From assembly GCF_016901225.1 (NCBI RefSeq), contig NZ_JAFEUL010000005.1, forward strand, positions 179,242-243,241: a DNA stretch of 64,000 nt, in the 5' to 3' direction. The position numbers were made by a program, and so were the translations under genes. This DNA comes from Actibacterium sp. 188UL27-1. Lineage in GTDB: Bacteria > Pseudomonadota > Alphaproteobacteria > Rhodobacterales > Rhodobacteraceae. Below, one piece after another: positions 27,531 to 40,559 of the stretch. The notes below the pieces were generated by a model, which was not told the DNA's origin, ran no database searches, and saw only the letters and a list, made by a program, of their open reading frames with translations. Positions within the stretch are counted from its first letter, which is position 1. Each line of letters starts with the position of its first letter.

Positions 27531-27645
27531 ATCCGTCCCATTTCGTGTAATCTTATGTCATGGCAAGTGACCGGAAGGCCCTTTGCCCCAGCATCGGCAC
27601 GGGATACTAAGGGTTAACGAAAAGAACAACGCAGGCTGGGCAGTC

Positions 27646-29001
27646 ATGGCGGTAAATCTAGTGGTCCTGGCCGCAGGTCAGGGGACGCGCATGCGATCGG
27701 ACCTACCCAAGGTGCTGCACGAGGTCGCTGGTCAGTCGGTTCTGGCCCATGCGATGCAATCAGGCGCGGTTCTGGATCCCGAGCAAACGGTGATTGTGAC
27801 GGGTCATGGTGCGGACCGGGTTGAGCAAGCGGCGCGCCAGATCGACTCTGACGTGCGCATCGCCGTTCAGGCCGAACGATTGGGAACGGCCCATGCCGTG
27901 GCCCAGGCCCGCCCCGCCCTGCCCGACGTCAGCGGCGATATCATTGTTTTGTATGGCGACACGCCCTTTATCAGCGGTGAGACCTTGGAGCGGATGACCC
28001 GGGCACGGCAAACCCATGACGTGGTGATCCTTGGGTTCGAGGCGGCGGATCCTGCCCGCTATGGCCGGTTGGTCATGGATGGCGACAGGCTGCTGCGGAT
28101 CGTCGAGTTCAAGGACGCTTCAGATGAGGAGCGCGCCATAACCTTTTGTAATAGCGGCGTTGTTATGGCCAATGGTGCAACACTCTTTGATCTGGTCGAT
28201 ACGGTAGGAAACGACAATGCGGCCGGTGAGTATTATCTGACTGATGTCGTGGGCCTCGCCAATGATCGGGGTCTGACGGTCACCGCGGTCGCCTGCCCCG
28301 AGGCCGAGACGCTGGGCATCGACTCCCGCGCGGGTCTCGCCAAGGCAGAGGCGATCTTTCAGGCGCGCGCCCGAACCGAGGCGCTGGACAATGGCGTGAC
28401 CCTGACCGCGCCCGACACCGTGTTCTTCAGCCACGACACCCATATCGGGCGCGATGCCATCATTGAGCCCAACGTGGTTTTCGGCCCCGGTGTCACGGTG
28501 GAAACCGGCGCCCGGATCCGCGCCTTTAGCCATCTGGAAGGATGCCATGTCTCGCGCGGAGCGGTTGTTGGCCCCTATGCCCGCCTGCGCCCCGGCGCCG
28601 AACTGGCAGAAGACGTCCGGATTGGCAATTTCGTTGAGGTCAAGAATGCAACCCTCGCGGCGGGGGCCAAGGTGAACCACCTGTCCTACATTGGCGATGC
28701 GAGCGTCGGCGAGGCCACAAATATTGGCGCGGGCACAATCACCTGCAATTATGACGGTGTGTTCAAGCACCAGACCACCATCGGGGCGCGCGCGTTCATC
28801 GGCTCGAACACCATGTTGGTCGCGCCGGTAAGGGTGGGAGATGAGGCCATGACGGCCTCCGGCTCTGTCATCAACCGGAACGTGCCGGAGGGCGCGATGG
28901 CGGTCGGGCGCGCGCGGCAAGACAATAAGGACGGGTTCGCACGGAAGATGTTTGCCCGTCTCAAGGCCCTGAAAGCGGCCAAAACCAAGGGAGAGCAGTG
29001 A
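27646..29001 (+). CDS. glmU: Bifunctional GlmU (N-acetylglucosamine-1-P uridyltransferase / glucosamine-1-P acetyltransferase)
   Basis: GlmU makes UDP-N-acetylglucosamine for peptidoglycan and lipid A. The 451-residue protein has the uridyltransferase signature LAAGQGTRMRSDLPKVLHE at the N-terminus, YGDTPFI, then a left-handed beta-helix with hexapeptide repeats and the acetyltransferase segment NHLSYIGDASVGEATNIGAG. ATG 27646 begins right before the conserved NLVVLAAG. The stop overlaps the glmS start as TGATG. Confidence 0.96.
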   Translation: MAVNLVVLAAGQGTRMRSDLPKVLHEVAGQSVLAHAMQSGAVLDPEQTVIVTGHGADRVEQAARQIDSDVRIAVQAERLGTAHAVAQARPALPDVSGDIIVLYGDTPFISGETLERMTRARQTHDVVILGFEAADPARYGRLVMDGDRLLRIVEFKDASDEERAITFCNSGVVMANGATLFDLVDTVGNDNAAGEYYLTDVVGLANDRGLTVTAVACPEAETLGIDSRAGLAKAEAIFQARARTEALDNGVTLTAPDTVFFSHDTHIGRDAIIEPNVVFGPGVTVETGARIRAFSHLEGCHVSRGAVVGPYARLRPGAELAEDVRIGNFVEVKNATLAAGAKVNHLSYIGDASVGEATNIGAGTITCNYDGVFKHQTTIGARAFIGSNTMLVAPVRVGDEAMTASGSVINRNVPEGAMAVGRARQDNKDGFARKMFARLKALKAAKTKGEQ

Positions 29002-30818
29002 TGTGTGGAATTGTGGGGGTTCTGGGTCACCATGAGGCCGCCCCGATCATCGTTGAGGCGCTGAAACGTCTGGAATATCGCGGCTATGACAGTGCGGGGA
29101 TCGCGACCATCCACAATGATCGGCTGGACCGGCGGCGCGCGGTCGGTAAGCTGATCCACCTGCAGGATCTGTTGGTACACGACCCCCTGCCTGGCAAATC
29201 CGGCATCGGCCATACCCGCTGGGCCACCCATGGCAGCCCAACCCGGGGCAATGCGCATCCCCATCGATCTGGCCCCGTCGCCGTGGTTCATAATGGCATC
29301 ATCGAAAATTTCCGGGACCTGCGCGCGGACCTTGCTGCCAAGGGCTTGATGCAAGAAACCGAGACCGATACCGAGACGGTCGCGATGCTCGCCAATTACT
29401 ACCTGAGCCAAGGCAACAGCCCACGCGACGCCGCCGCGCAGGTGCTGGCCCGGCTGGAAGGCGCCTTTGCCCTGTGTTTCCTGTTTGACGGCGAGGATGA
29501 TCTGCTGATCGCGGCGCGACGTGGCCCCCCCTTGGCCGTGGGGCATGGTGAGGGGGAGGTCTTTGTCGGCTCTGACGCGATTGCCCTTGGGCCACTGACG
29601 GACCGCATCACCTATCTGGAAGACGGCGACTGGGCCGTTCTGACCCGTGACAGTGTTGAGATCCTGGATAGTCATGGACGCTTGGCCAACCGCCCCGTCA
29701 GCCGCGTGCAGCTTGACATGACACGCGTCGACAAGGGCGGCCATCGGCACTTCATGGGCAAGGAGATCGCCGAACAACCCACCGTCCTGGGCGACGCACT
29801 TGCCCATTATGCCGAAGGGGGGCAGATCACCCTGCCCGAGCCTGGACTGGACTTCACCGCCTATGACCGGATCAGCATGGTGGCCTGTGGCACCGCGTTT
29901 TATGCCTGCCTGACGGCGAAATACTGGTTTGAACAGATTGCGCGGTTGCCCGTTGAGGTCGATGTGGCATCCGAATTTCGCTACCGTGAACCGCCGATCC
30001 CGGGCCGGACGCTCGCGATGTTTGTCAGCCAGTCGGGGGAGACAGCCGACACGCTGGCGGCCCTGCGATACTGTGAGGACAAAGCCGCGACGATCGCATC
30101 GATTGTGAATGTCACCGAAAGCTCCATCGCGCGGGCCAGCGACTTGATCCTGCCGATCCGTGCCGGGACAGAGATCGGCGTAGCCTCGACCAAGGCGTTC
30201 ACTTGTCAGTTGACAGTGCTGTTCCTGCTGGCGCTGAAGGCCGCGCAGGATCGTGGCGTGCTTGGCCGGCAAGACGTCACCAAGCATCTGGAAAATGTTC
30301 AAAGCCTGCCTGGCCTGATCAGTCAGGCCATGGCGCTGGATGAACAGTTTGAGACCGCAGGCAAAGGCTTGGCCGAAGCGCGTGATATCCTGTTCCTGGG
30401 CCGTGGCGCGATGTTCCCGCTGGCCATGGAAGGGGCGCTGAAACTCAAGGAAATCAGCTATATACATGCCGAAGGTTACGCATCCGGCGAATTGAAACAC
30501 GGGCCTATAGCGCTGGTCGACAAGACGGTCCCGGTGGTCGTCATGGCACCGCCTGATGCCGTCTTTGACAAGACAGTTTCGAACATGCAGGAAGTGATGG
30601 CTCGCGGCGGCAAGGTTCTGTTGGTCACCGACAAAACCGGCGCGCAAACCGCTGGCGAAGGCGCCTGGCAGGTCATCACAATGCCGCCTTGTGCATCAGA
30701 GCTGGCACCCATCCTTTATGCCATTCCCGCACAGCTTTTGGCCTATCACACCGCCATGGCCAAGGGCACGGATGTCGACCAACCCCGCAACCTCGCTAAA
30801 TCCGTAACGGTGGAATGA
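29001..30818 (+). CDS. glmS: Glucosamine-6-phosphate synthase (isomerising)
   Basis: GlmS uses glutamine and fructose-6-phosphate to make glucosamine-6-phosphate, feeding GlmU. The mature N-terminus is the catalytic Cys of MCGIVGVLG. The class II glutaminase domain contains EYRGYDSAG and GHTRWATHG, two SIS domains follow (FVSQSGETADTL, LGRGAMFPLAMEGALKLKE), and the end is the usual NLAKSVTVE. ATG 29001 is coupled to the glmU stop. No glmS ribozyme is seen; none is expected in this group. Confidence 0.97.
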   Translation: MCGIVGVLGHHEAAPIIVEALKRLEYRGYDSAGIATIHNDRLDRRRAVGKLIHLQDLLVHDPLPGKSGIGHTRWATHGSPTRGNAHPHRSGPVAVVHNGIIENFRDLRADLAAKGLMQETETDTETVAMLANYYLSQGNSPRDAAAQVLARLEGAFALCFLFDGEDDLLIAARRGPPLAVGHGEGEVFVGSDAIALGPLTDRITYLEDGDWAVLTRDSVEILDSHGRLANRPVSRVQLDMTRVDKGGHRHFMGKEIAEQPTVLGDALAHYAEGGQITLPEPGLDFTAYDRISMVACGTAFYACLTAKYWFEQIARLPVEVDVASEFRYREPPIPGRTLAMFVSQSGETADTLAALRYCEDKAATIASIVNVTESSIARASDLILPIRAGTEIGVASTKAFTCQLTVLFLLALKAAQDRGVLGRQDVTKHLENVQSLPGLISQAMALDEQFETAGKGLAEARDILFLGRGAMFPLAMEGALKLKEISYIHAEGYASGELKHGPIALVDKTVPVVVMAPPDAVFDKTVSNMQEVMARGGKVLLVTDKTGAQTAGEGAWQVITMPPCASELAPILYAIPAQLLAYHTAMAKGTDVDQPRNLAKSVTVE

Positions 30819-31516
30819 CGCCCGAAGCGGCCCTTGATGCATTGCGGGCCAAAGCCGATCCGGGCAAGGCGGCGGATATGGCGGCCTATCACAAGGCCGA
30901 CCGGCCCTATCTTGGCGTGGCGAACCCGGTTCTGGACGATCTGGCCAAGGGATGGCGTCAGTCCTTGGATGTGCCTCAACGGGTGAACCTGGCCCGGGCC
31001 TTGTGGCACACCAACATCCATGAGGCGCGCATGGCGGCTGCCAAACTGTTAACGCAGGCCAGGCTCAGGCCCGATGACGCGGCGTGGGATCTGATCCAGT
31101 CTTGGGCACCGGATTTCGATGCCTGGGCAATTGCGGACCATGCCTGCATGGCGGGACAACGGCGGTTGTTGGCGGATCCGGGTCGCGTGGATCAGGTGGC
31201 AGAGTGGACGCAATCGGACCACATGTGGACGCGGCGCGCGGCACTTGTCATCACCCTGCCCTGGACCAAGCAAAACCACCCTACCGAGCAGGATCTGGCG
31301 ATCCGGGACCGCGTGCTGGGTTGGGCCGCTGACTACGTTTCAGACAAGGAGTGGTTCATCCAAAAGGCGGTCGCATGGTGGCTGCGCGATTTGTCAAAAC
31401 ACGATCCCAGCCGCGTGGTCACGTTTCTTGAAAAGCATGGAGCGACGATGAAACCCTTTGCCCGCAACGACGCCGCACGAAAGTTGCCGACCGACCTCAA
31501 AACGGGCCACAGCTAG
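30815..31516 (+). CDS. DNA alkylation repair protein (AlkD-like)
   Basis: The 233-residue HEAT-like-repeat protein resembles AlkD glycosylases that remove N3- and N7-alkylpurines. The pattern ALWHTNIHEARMAAAKLL, then WDLIQSWAPDFDAWAIADHAC and SDKEWFIQKAVAWWLRDLS follows the family, with the Trp-rich patches expected to stack on DNA. The start overlaps the glmS stop by four bases, so it is co-transcribed with cell-wall precursor genes. Confidence 0.85.
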   Translation: MTPEAALDALRAKADPGKAADMAAYHKADRPYLGVANPVLDDLAKGWRQSLDVPQRVNLARALWHTNIHEARMAAAKLLTQARLRPDDAAWDLIQSWAPDFDAWAIADHACMAGQRRLLADPGRVDQVAEWTQSDHMWTRRAALVITLPWTKQNHPTEQDLAIRDRVLGWAADYVSDKEWFIQKAVAWWLRDLSKHDPSRVVTFLEKHGATMKPFARNDAARKLPTDLKTGHS

Positions 31517-32019
31517 CCTGGATTGCCGATCACGATCAATTCGGGCAGGTCAGTCAGCGGCGCCTCAAGCGCGCGGAATGCCGCGAGCGAAACACGGCTG
31601 CCCGCTGCCGGGTCAGTACCCGAGGGGCGCAATTCAACTGTCACGGTCTTGCCGCTGGCCGGATAGCTCAGCCGCCCTTCCTGCGCCGATGTGACCAGAC
31701 CGGTTTCGGCCCAGAAGCCGGGATCGGTCGGATCACCGAGTGAGGCGATTGTGCGCCCCAATTCCCGCCGGCCACCGCTTGGGGCCGTTGCCGTGGCTGC
31801 CGCGCGTTCCTCCGCCGTGGTCGTATCGAAGTCATCCGCTGTGCGCGCGCCGCTTGTCAGACTATCGGTTTCGGGCCGGGCCTCAGGGGGTTGCGCCGCC
31901 ACCGCTGGCGCTGGCTCGGACTGACCGCCGCGCATCCGATCAAACGTACCCGAAACGCGCGCGCAACCCGCAACGGCGAGAAGAAGAATGAGGATTGCGA
32001 GAGGTCTGAATACCGACAT
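31513..32019 (-). CDS. Lipoprotein, hypothetical
   Basis: The 168-residue product carries a lipobox Leu-Ala-Val-Ala-Gly-Cys at about residues 13-18. A Pro/Ala/Thr-rich low-complexity linker follows, then a C-terminal domain with [18 protein letters not shown] and [14 protein letters not shown]. Similar lipoproteins in Rhodobacteraceae are often mislabelled as D-galactarate dehydratase, for which there is no support here. Its 3' end overlaps the alkD-like gene tail by four bases, convergently. Confidence 0.65.
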   Translation of the reverse strand: MSVFRPLAILILLLAVAGCARVSGTFDRMRGGQSEPAPAVAAQPPEARPETDSLTSGARTADDFDTTTAEERAAATATAPSGGRRELGRTIASLGDPTDPGFWAETGLVTSAQEGRLSYPASGKTVTVELRPSGTDPAAGSRVSLAAFRALEAPLTDLPELIVIGNPG

Positions 32020-32103
32020 ACGACGAATGTATCCCGCTGCTGTGGGACCTTCAACGCGCAATGCGGCTTGCGGCGCGGGTTCGCGCATCCTAGCTTTACT
32101 TCT

Positions 32104-33111
32104 ATGACCGCTCCTTTGATTGATCCCTTCCAGCGCGCCATCAGCTATTTGCGCGTCTCCGTCACCGACCGTTGCGATTTTCGCTGTGTCTATTGCATGT
32201 CAGAAAACATGCAGTTTCTTCCCAAAAAGGAGTTGCTGAGCCTTGAGGAGCTGGACTGGATCTCGACCGTGTTTGTCCGGCTGGGCGTGCAGAAATTGCG
32301 CATCACTGGTGGGGAGCCATTGGTGCGGCGCGATATTCTGAAATATTTCCAGGGCATGTCACGGCATCTGGACAGTGGTGCATTGCGCGAACTGACCCTG
32401 ACCACGAATGGTAGCCAACTTGAACGGTTTGCCGCAGATCTGGTGGCCTGTGGTGTCAAACGGGTCAATATATCCCTGGATACGCTGGATGAGGCGAAAT
32501 TTGCCGAGATCACACGCTGGGGCCGCCTTCCCCAGGTGATGCGCGGCATCGATGCGGCTCAGGCCGCCGGTCTGAGGGTTAAGATCAATGTCGTGGCGCT
32601 GAAAGGTTTCAACGAAGCAGAGTTGTTCGACATTGTCGCCTGGTGTGCCGATCGGGATATGGACCTGACCTTTATCGAGGTGATGCCCATGGGCGATCTG
32701 GGCAATGAAGATCGGTTGGATCAGTATTGGTCCCTCAAGGATCTGCGCATGCGGTTGGGCGAGCAATATCAGTTGACGGATTTGGCCGAACGCTCTGGCG
32801 GGCCTGCCCGCTATGTACGGCTGGAAGAGACGGGCCAGAAAATTGGATTTATCACGCCGCTCAGCCACAATTTCTGCGAAAGCTGCAATCGGGTGCGCCT
32901 GACCTGCACGGGTGAATTGTATATGTGTCTGGGGCAAGAGGACATGGCCGACCTTCGCGCCCCGATGCGGGAGCATCCCGGCGATGACGACGTTCTCGAA
33001 GATGCCATTCGGGCAGCGATTAGGCTGAAACCAAAGGGCCATGATTTCGACTATTCGCGCCAAAAGGTCGATGGTCAGATGACCCGGCATATGAGCCATA
33101 CCGGCGGCTAA
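32104..33111 (+). CDS. moaA: GTP 3',8-cyclase MoaA
   Basis: MoaA is a radical-SAM enzyme that starts molybdenum cofactor synthesis from GTP. The 335-residue protein shows the SAM-cluster motif [23 protein letters not shown], the C-terminal cluster Cys residues in [20 protein letters not shown], and the terminal Gly-Gly needed for activity. ATG 32104 begins just before [11 protein letters not shown]; earlier in-frame codons lie over the divergent lipoprotein gene. It stands alone, without other moa genes in the window. Confidence 0.96.
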   Translation: MTAPLIDPFQRAISYLRVSVTDRCDFRCVYCMSENMQFLPKKELLSLEELDWISTVFVRLGVQKLRITGGEPLVRRDILKYFQGMSRHLDSGALRELTLTTNGSQLERFAADLVACGVKRVNISLDTLDEAKFAEITRWGRLPQVMRGIDAAQAAGLRVKINVVALKGFNEAELFDIVAWCADRDMDLTFIEVMPMGDLGNEDRLDQYWSLKDLRMRLGEQYQLTDLAERSGGPARYVRLEETGQKIGFITPLSHNFCESCNRVRLTCTGELYMCLGQEDMADLRAPMREHPGDDDVLEDAIRAAIRLKPKGHDFDYSRQKVDGQMTRHMSHTGG

Positions 33112-33131
33112 TGGGAGGCCCGTGCCGGCCT

Positions 33132-33169
33132 GCCTGCGGCGCGAGTATTTTCGACAATAAGAAAGTGGG
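33132..33169 (+). repeat. 38-bp intergenic repeat, copy B
   Basis: This copy matches 12555-12592 (minus strand) at 34 of 38 bases, with identical GAGTATTT core and a GACAATAAGAAAGTGGG tail. It lies between the moaA stop and the end of the convergent glycosyltransferase gene. Confidence 0.7.
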
Positions 33170-33176
33170 ATTGGCG

Positions 33177-33944
33177 CTATTCGACCCAGTGGTCGGCTAT
33201 CCAGGGTGTGGGGCGGCAATAGCGCAGGGCCGAGCCGGAATAGCCTTTGATGGCCTCTGGCATCTTTGGACGGCCGTGGAAGCAGACGACGCGGGCATTG
33301 GCGGGTTTTCGTGCCCTGCGGAGCCAGTTGAGCGGCGGCAGATCCAGGCAGTCATGTTTGAAGCTGACCACCTGGTCGGGCGGGAGGTAGGCGAACTGGT
33401 TTTTCTCTTGGGCCAGGGTCGAGGTGTAGCGCTGTTCTGATCCGCGCGCCTTTTCGACCTCTGCCGTGGGATTGGCGGCCAGGGTTTCGTAGAGCCAGCC
33501 ATGGAGCGCCGGATCGAAGCGGAAAACCGATCCGTGGCCGGTTTTGCGGCCCCGGCGCGCCTCCACCCAGTCGGCGCGCATCGCGACCTTGCCCGGCGCG
33601 TGGTTTAGGATGTCATCGAGCGGACCGGTGATTGCGACATCAAGATCAAAGCCGAGCAAGGGTCCGTCCAGATCCGGGATCAGGCCGGGGCGAAACAGGC
33701 TCACCTTGCGCATGGCCCCCTGGCGGTTAGCGACGGCGAGGGCAGCGTTCATCTGGTCATGGAAGGGCTCGACCGGCAGATCCAGCGCCTCGATCGCCGG
33801 ATCAAACCCCGTGCGATCCTCTGTCATGCAAAAGAAGCGCACATCGCCGCTGAGATGCCGCCGCGCCCCGGCAAAGAGGCGGTTTACGTATTCCGGGCCA
33901 AACAGCGTGCCCCACTTGATGCAGATGACATTGGCGGTGGTCAT
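33177..33944 (-). CDS. Glycosyltransferase-like protein
   Basis: The 255-residue product starts VICIKWGTLFGPEYVNRLFAG, then FFCMTEDRTGF and a GFDLDVAITGPLDDIL segment whose Asp-x-Asp probably binds metal and sugar nucleotide. WLYETLAAN and FHGRPKMPEAI follow. I recall such proteins in Rhodobacteraceae as putative glycosyltransferases; donor and acceptor are unknown. ATG 33944 starts just before the first strand; the longer reading from 34292 overlaps the typA start. Confidence 0.7.
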   Translation of the reverse strand: MTTANVICIKWGTLFGPEYVNRLFAGARRHLSGDVRFFCMTEDRTGFDPAIEALDLPVEPFHDQMNAALAVANRQGAMRKVSLFRPGLIPDLDGPLLGFDLDVAITGPLDDILNHAPGKVAMRADWVEARRGRKTGHGSVFRFDPALHGWLYETLAANPTAEVEKARGSEQRYTSTLAQEKNQFAYLPPDQVVSFKHDCLDLPPLNWLRRARKPANARVVCFHGRPKMPEAIKGYSGSALRYCRPTPWIADHWVE

Positions 33945-34064
33945 AGTCCGGTGCCTTAACGTCCCCAGCGTCCAAACGCCACCAGCCCGCCCTTTTGTCT
34001 GGCTATTTCTGCAACTGCACGGTAGGGCGCCTGCAACTTCGAAAGATCTCAAGGACGCATCGCA

Positions 34065-35879
34065 ATGGATTTGCGCAATATCGCCATCATCGCCCACGTT
34101 GACCATGGCAAGACAACATTGGTGGACGAGCTGCTGAAACAGTCTGGCGCGTTCCGCGATAACCAGGCCGTGGCCGAGCGCGCCATGGACAGCAACGACC
34201 TGGAGCGGGAGCGCGGGATAACGATCCTGGCCAAGGCGACCAGCATCGAATGGAAAGACACACGGATCAACATCGTAGACACGCCGGGCCATGCGGATTT
34301 CGGTGGGGAAGTGGAGCGGATCTTGAGCATGGTCGACGGTGTTGTGCTGTTGGTCGATGCCGCCGAAGGACCCATGCCGCAGACCAAGTTCGTGACGTCA
34401 AAGGCCCTGGCCCTCGGGCTTCGACCCATCGTCGTGCTGAACAAAGTTGATAAGCCGGATGCGGAGCCTGATCGCGCCTTGGACGAGGTTTTTGACCTTT
34501 TTGCCTCTCTCGATGCCAATGACGAACAGCTGGATTTCCCGACCATGTATGCGTCGGGCCGCAGCGGCTGGGCAGATATGGAATTGGACGGCCCGCGCAA
34601 AGATCTGTCGGCCTTGCTGGATCTGGTCGTGGAGCATGTGGAGGCCCCTGCCCAGATCGCCCGCCAGTCAGAGCAATTCCAGATGCTGGCCACGACCCTG
34701 GGCAGCGATCCCTTCATTGGCCGCATCCTGACAGGGCGGGTCGAGGCGGGCACGCTGAAGACAGGTGAAACGGTCAAGGCGCTTGGCCGCGATGGCAACA
34801 AGATCGAACAGTTCCGCGTGACGAAGATCCTGGCCTTTCGCGGCCTGACCCAACAGCCGATTGACGTGGCGGAGGCTGGCGACATCGTCTCCCTTGCCGG
34901 GATGGCCAAGGCGACTGTGGCAGACACGATCTGCGATACCGGGCTGGACACGCCCCTGCCCTCGCAACCCATCGACCCGCCGACGATCACCGTAACCTTC
35001 GGGATCAATGACAGCCCGCTGGCGGGCAAGGATGGCAAAAAGGTCCAGTCCCGGGTCATCCGCGAACGTCTGATGAAAGAAGCGGAGTCCAATGTCGCCA
35101 TCCGGATCAGCGATACGCCCGGCGGCGAGGCGTTCGAGGTTGCCGGTCGCGGCGAATTGCAGATGGGCGTTCTGATCGAGAATATGCGGCGCGAGGGGTT
35201 CGAGTTAAGTATCTCACGCCCACAGGTTCTGTTTCAGGAAGACAACGGCCAACGCATGGAGCCTGTCGAAGAGGTTACCATCGACGTGGATGACGAATAC
35301 TCCGGTGCCGTCATCGAAAAACTGACCGGCACACGCAAGGGCGACCTGGCCGAGATGCGCCAGAATGCGGGCAAGACCCGGATCATCGCCCATGTCCCCT
35401 CGCGCGGCTTGATCGGCTATCATGGCGAGTTTCTCACCGATACGCGCGGCACTGGCGTGCTGAACCGCGTGTTCCATGAATGGGCGCCCTATAAAGGATC
35501 GATCCCCGGGCGGCGCGCAGGCGTTCTGATCTCAATGGAAAATGGCACATCGGTTGCCTATGCGCTGTGGAACCTGGAAGATCGCGGACGGATGTTCATT
35601 GGCGCGCAGGAGGCGATTTATACGGGCATGATCATCGGCGAGCACAGCCGCGAGAACGACCTGGAAGTGAACCCGCTGAAGGGCAAGAAACTGACGAATG
35701 TACGGGCCAGCGGCACCGATGACGCCGTGCGCCTGACCACGCCAATCACCATGTCGCTGGAAGAGGCGATTGCCTATATCGACGATGATGAACTGGTGGA
35801 AGTCACGCCCAATGCGATCCGCCTGCGCAAGCGGTATCTGGATCCCCATGAGCGGAAGCGTCAGGCCCGTGCCAGCTAA
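34065..35879 (+). CDS. typA: Translational GTPase TypA/BipA
   Basis: TypA is a ribosome-binding GTPase important in stress and low-temperature ribosome assembly. The 604-residue protein has the G1 loop [15 protein letters not shown], the switch region [27 protein letters not shown] and [11 protein letters not shown]-like domains follow and a C-terminal domain with [23 protein letters not shown] lies nine bases before the ATG. A strong terminator follows. Confidence 0.97.
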   Translation: MDLRNIAIIAHVDHGKTTLVDELLKQSGAFRDNQAVAERAMDSNDLERERGITILAKATSIEWKDTRINIVDTPGHADFGGEVERILSMVDGVVLLVDAAEGPMPQTKFVTSKALALGLRPIVVLNKVDKPDAEPDRALDEVFDLFASLDANDEQLDFPTMYASGRSGWADMELDGPRKDLSALLDLVVEHVEAPAQIARQSEQFQMLATTLGSDPFIGRILTGRVEAGTLKTGETVKALGRDGNKIEQFRVTKILAFRGLTQQPIDVAEAGDIVSLAGMAKATVADTICDTGLDTPLPSQPIDPPTITVTFGINDSPLAGKDGKKVQSRVIRERLMKEAESNVAIRISDTPGGEAFEVAGRGELQMGVLIENMRREGFELSISRPQVLFQEDNGQRMEPVEEVTIDVDDEYSGAVIEKLTGTRKGDLAEMRQNAGKTRIIAHVPSRGLIGYHGEFLTDTRGTGVLNRVFHEWAPYKGSIPGRRAGVLISMENGTSVAYALWNLEDRGRMFIGAQEAIYTGMIIGEHSRENDLEVNPLKGKKLTNVRASGTDDAVRLTTPITMSLEEAIAYIDDDELVEVTPNAIRLRKRYLDPHERKRQARAS

Positions 35880-35910
35880 CAGTTTTCGATAGAGATATCA
35901 GCGTGACAGA

Positions 35911-35940
35911 AAAGGCCTGCCGTGTTTAGCAGGCCTTTTT
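35911..35940. terminator. Strong intrinsic terminator after typA
   Basis: A perfect ten-base stem AAAGGCCTGC/GCAGGCCTTT with an eight-base loop is followed by a T-run on the plus strand, and also by four Ts on the minus strand. It probably ends both typA and the convergent doxX transcript. Confidence 0.9.
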
Positions 35941-35946
35941 ATCTGA

Positions 35947-36909
35947 TCAGACGCGGGATGCCCCGAATAAAACGCCCATTGGCTTTTGCGCCAATTCACC
36001 CACACGCAACAGCGAACCGCCGGAAAACCGGGCAAGGACCAGGGCCGCGGCCAGGAACGCAAATTCCCGCTTGAAGCTGTTGAGCGTGTCCCAAAACGAC
36101 TTGTCGGGCGCCATTGTCCCGATGGCAAAGACCACCAAGACCGCGACCGTTGCAACCGCCGCGATACGAACCCCATGTCCGGCAACAAAGATCGCGCCAA
36201 TGATGAGCAGCAGCAATGGCACACCAATCCAGGATTTGACGTGATCCAGCCCATAGAACGCGCCTCCAGCAAGCAGGGGGAGCGCAATCGAGATACGCAA
36301 AACCAAGGCAAGCACCGGCCATGGCAGCGCTTCCGACGGTGCTCCGCGCGCCATAAGGCGTTCATCCAGGCTGTGGCGACCAGACCCGATCAGGGCCAGA
36401 ACCAGGCAGATGCCCGACAGACCAACATCCCGGATCTGCACGATCAGCGCGGGAGTCAGATAGGTGCTTTGATCCGTGGCGGCCCCCGGCGTGGTCAAAA
36501 CGGGCAATGCCGCCACGAACGACCACATCAGAACGCCAAAAATGATGGCCAATGGCCGAATGAACACACCAAGGATCAAGGCAATGCCCGCCAGCAATTC
36601 AAATGCCGACAGGGCGGTCAGAAAAGCCCAGGGCGTCAAGAGACTGTCGGTGAACAGGTAATCCTGGAAGAACGCATTGATATAACCATTCGGTGCCATG
36701 TACCTCGTCACCAAATCGCCGGCGCGATCCGGGTCCAGCGCGCGGGATAGTTTCCACCAGCCACCGGTCAGGAAAACACCACCCAGTCCAAGGCGCAGGG
36801 CAAGGGCCACATGATCCAACTGGGCACGGTTCAGGTCCGACGGACCGGCATCGACAAGGGTTTGGGCATGGCGACGCCAGTCGCCCGAGGCTACGGGAGT
36901 ATCAGTCAT
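35947..36909 (-). CDS. DoxX family membrane protein
   Basis: The product is 320 residues and mostly membrane, with about eight helices. The DoxX-type segment RLGLGGVFLTGGWWKLSRAL is followed by FELLAGIALILGVFIRPLAI. DoxX/DoxD relatives include subunits of thiosulfate:quinone oxidoreductase, but many members are of unknown function. ATG 36909 is preferred, with GGAG six bases upstream. It follows a small cysteine-rich exported protein, which may be its partner. Confidence 0.8.
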   Translation of the reverse strand: MTDTPVASGDWRRHAQTLVDAGPSDLNRAQLDHVALALRLGLGGVFLTGGWWKLSRALDPDRAGDLVTRYMAPNGYINAFFQDYLFTDSLLTPWAFLTALSAFELLAGIALILGVFIRPLAIIFGVLMWSFVAALPVLTTPGAATDQSTYLTPALIVQIRDVGLSGICLVLALIGSGRHSLDERLMARGAPSEALPWPVLALVLRISIALPLLAGGAFYGLDHVKSWIGVPLLLLIIGAIFVAGHGVRIAAVATVAVLVVFAIGTMAPDKSFWDTLNSFKREFAFLAAALVLARFSGGSLLRVGELAQKPMGVLFGASRV

Positions 36910-36966
36910 TTTCATCTCCGATATCAAAATGTGAGAGTGAGGGCGCATAGGCGCTTCAATCGCTCA

Positions 36967-37305
36967 TCACACTTTCGGAGGATCAGGATCAAAACCGGGT
37001 TCAATTCCAATCAAAGGTGCGGTGCCATGATCAATAACCTGGCGAGCATTCAGGTCGCCGAAGGGGATGATGGAAAGGGTCAACAGGTTCGACGCACAGC
37101 CGCCACCGCAGGTCATGGCAACCCCAGCACAGTCCCCGTCGCAAGGCGTGTCATCTGGTGTTTCACCGCCAGCAACGGAACCAGCAATCGGTTCACCCTG
37201 GATCGCCGCAAATACCTGATCTGCAACACCGACATTTATTAAAAGGGTGGTGACAACCAATAAACGGAGTGCAAAAGAATATAAAAATTTTAGGATCATC
37301 TGCAT
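36967..37305 (-). CDS. Small cysteine-rich exported protein
   Basis: The 112-residue product has a signal peptide to about residue 33 (cleavage near Val-Phe-Ala-Ala), then a mature domain with four close cysteines in CDGDCAGVAMTCGGGC, which could bind metal or form two disulfides. It begins 58 bases upstream of the DoxX gene on the same strand. The family is not recognised; a redox or metal role with DoxX is inferred. Confidence 0.55.
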   Translation of the reverse strand: MQMILKFLYSFALRLLVVTTLLINVGVADQVFAAIQGEPIAGSVAGGETPDDTPCDGDCAGVAMTCGGGCASNLLTLSIIPFGDLNARQVIDHGTAPLIGIEPGFDPDPPKV

Positions 37306-37509
37306 CTTTTTACCATTTTCAGGTCAAAAAAGGGGCGACACGCTCAAAATCACCGACGTAACAGCTATGGCCAGAGAATACAGATACTGGCAGACTGCAA
37401 CCGTTAATCGCGCCTAGTCACAATGATATTATTTGGCGGATCAATGAGTATTAATCGGTAGGGTTCCGCCTATTCGGCAAGGATCACACTGCAAATGCCG
37501 TGAACAAAA

Positions 37510-37793
37510 TCACGCGCCTTCCACAATCACCAAATCCCGCTCTGCCGCACCTTTTGCATGGCTCATCGCCTCCTGGTATTCGCGCGAACGATAGCAGGCC
37601 TCCGCCGCCTCAAGTGATGGGAACTGGGCCAGAACGTTGCGGGCCCGGTCCGTCCCTTCAAGCTGCAGGTAACGCCCGGCGCGCGCCAAAAAGGTGCCGC
37701 CATGGGCCGCAATTGCCTGCGTGGCCAGGGCGGCATAGCGGCCATAGGCCTCTTCATCTGTCACGGTGACATGGGCAATCCAATAGGCGGGTT

Positions 37794-37797
<4 letters not shown>
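37510..37797 (-). CDS. DUF1330 domain protein
   Basis: The 95-residue dimeric alpha-beta barrel protein matches DUF1330, with its opening [19 protein letters not shown], central [17 protein letters not shown] and [20 protein letters not shown]. No function is established. The start overlaps the alaS stop by four bases, so it is expressed with alanyl-tRNA synthetase. Confidence 0.9.
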
Positions 37798-40457
<2,660 letters not shown>

Positions 40458-40525
40458 CGGTCCTCTCCCGGCTGGGGTCCATCGGGAGGTTTAGCGGCGT
40501 GGCGAAAGGGTGTCCACAGCAAGAA

Positions 40526-40547
40526 GCCGGGGCAGTTCGGCCCCGGC
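40526..40547 (-). terminator. Hairpin after recA, probable terminator
   Basis: A perfect eight-base GCCGGGGC/GCCCCGGC stem with a six-base loop lies 13 bases beyond the recA stop. The minus-strand sequence after it is TTCTT, a weak T-tract. It probably ends the recA message before alaS. Confidence 0.7.
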
Positions 40548-40559
40548 ATCAGGTGGCGA

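Noticed and set aside
28749..30647. 632-codon minus-strand frame
   Set aside because: It is antisense to glmU and glmS, both with full motif sets.
31891..32103. Longer N-terminus for MoaA
   Set aside because: The extension overlaps the lipoprotein gene start region and reads as Arg-rich noise; the family begins just before [11 protein letters not shown].
34049..35101. 350-codon Ser/Arg-rich minus-strand frame
   Set aside because: It is antisense to typA; the composition is that of a shadow frame.
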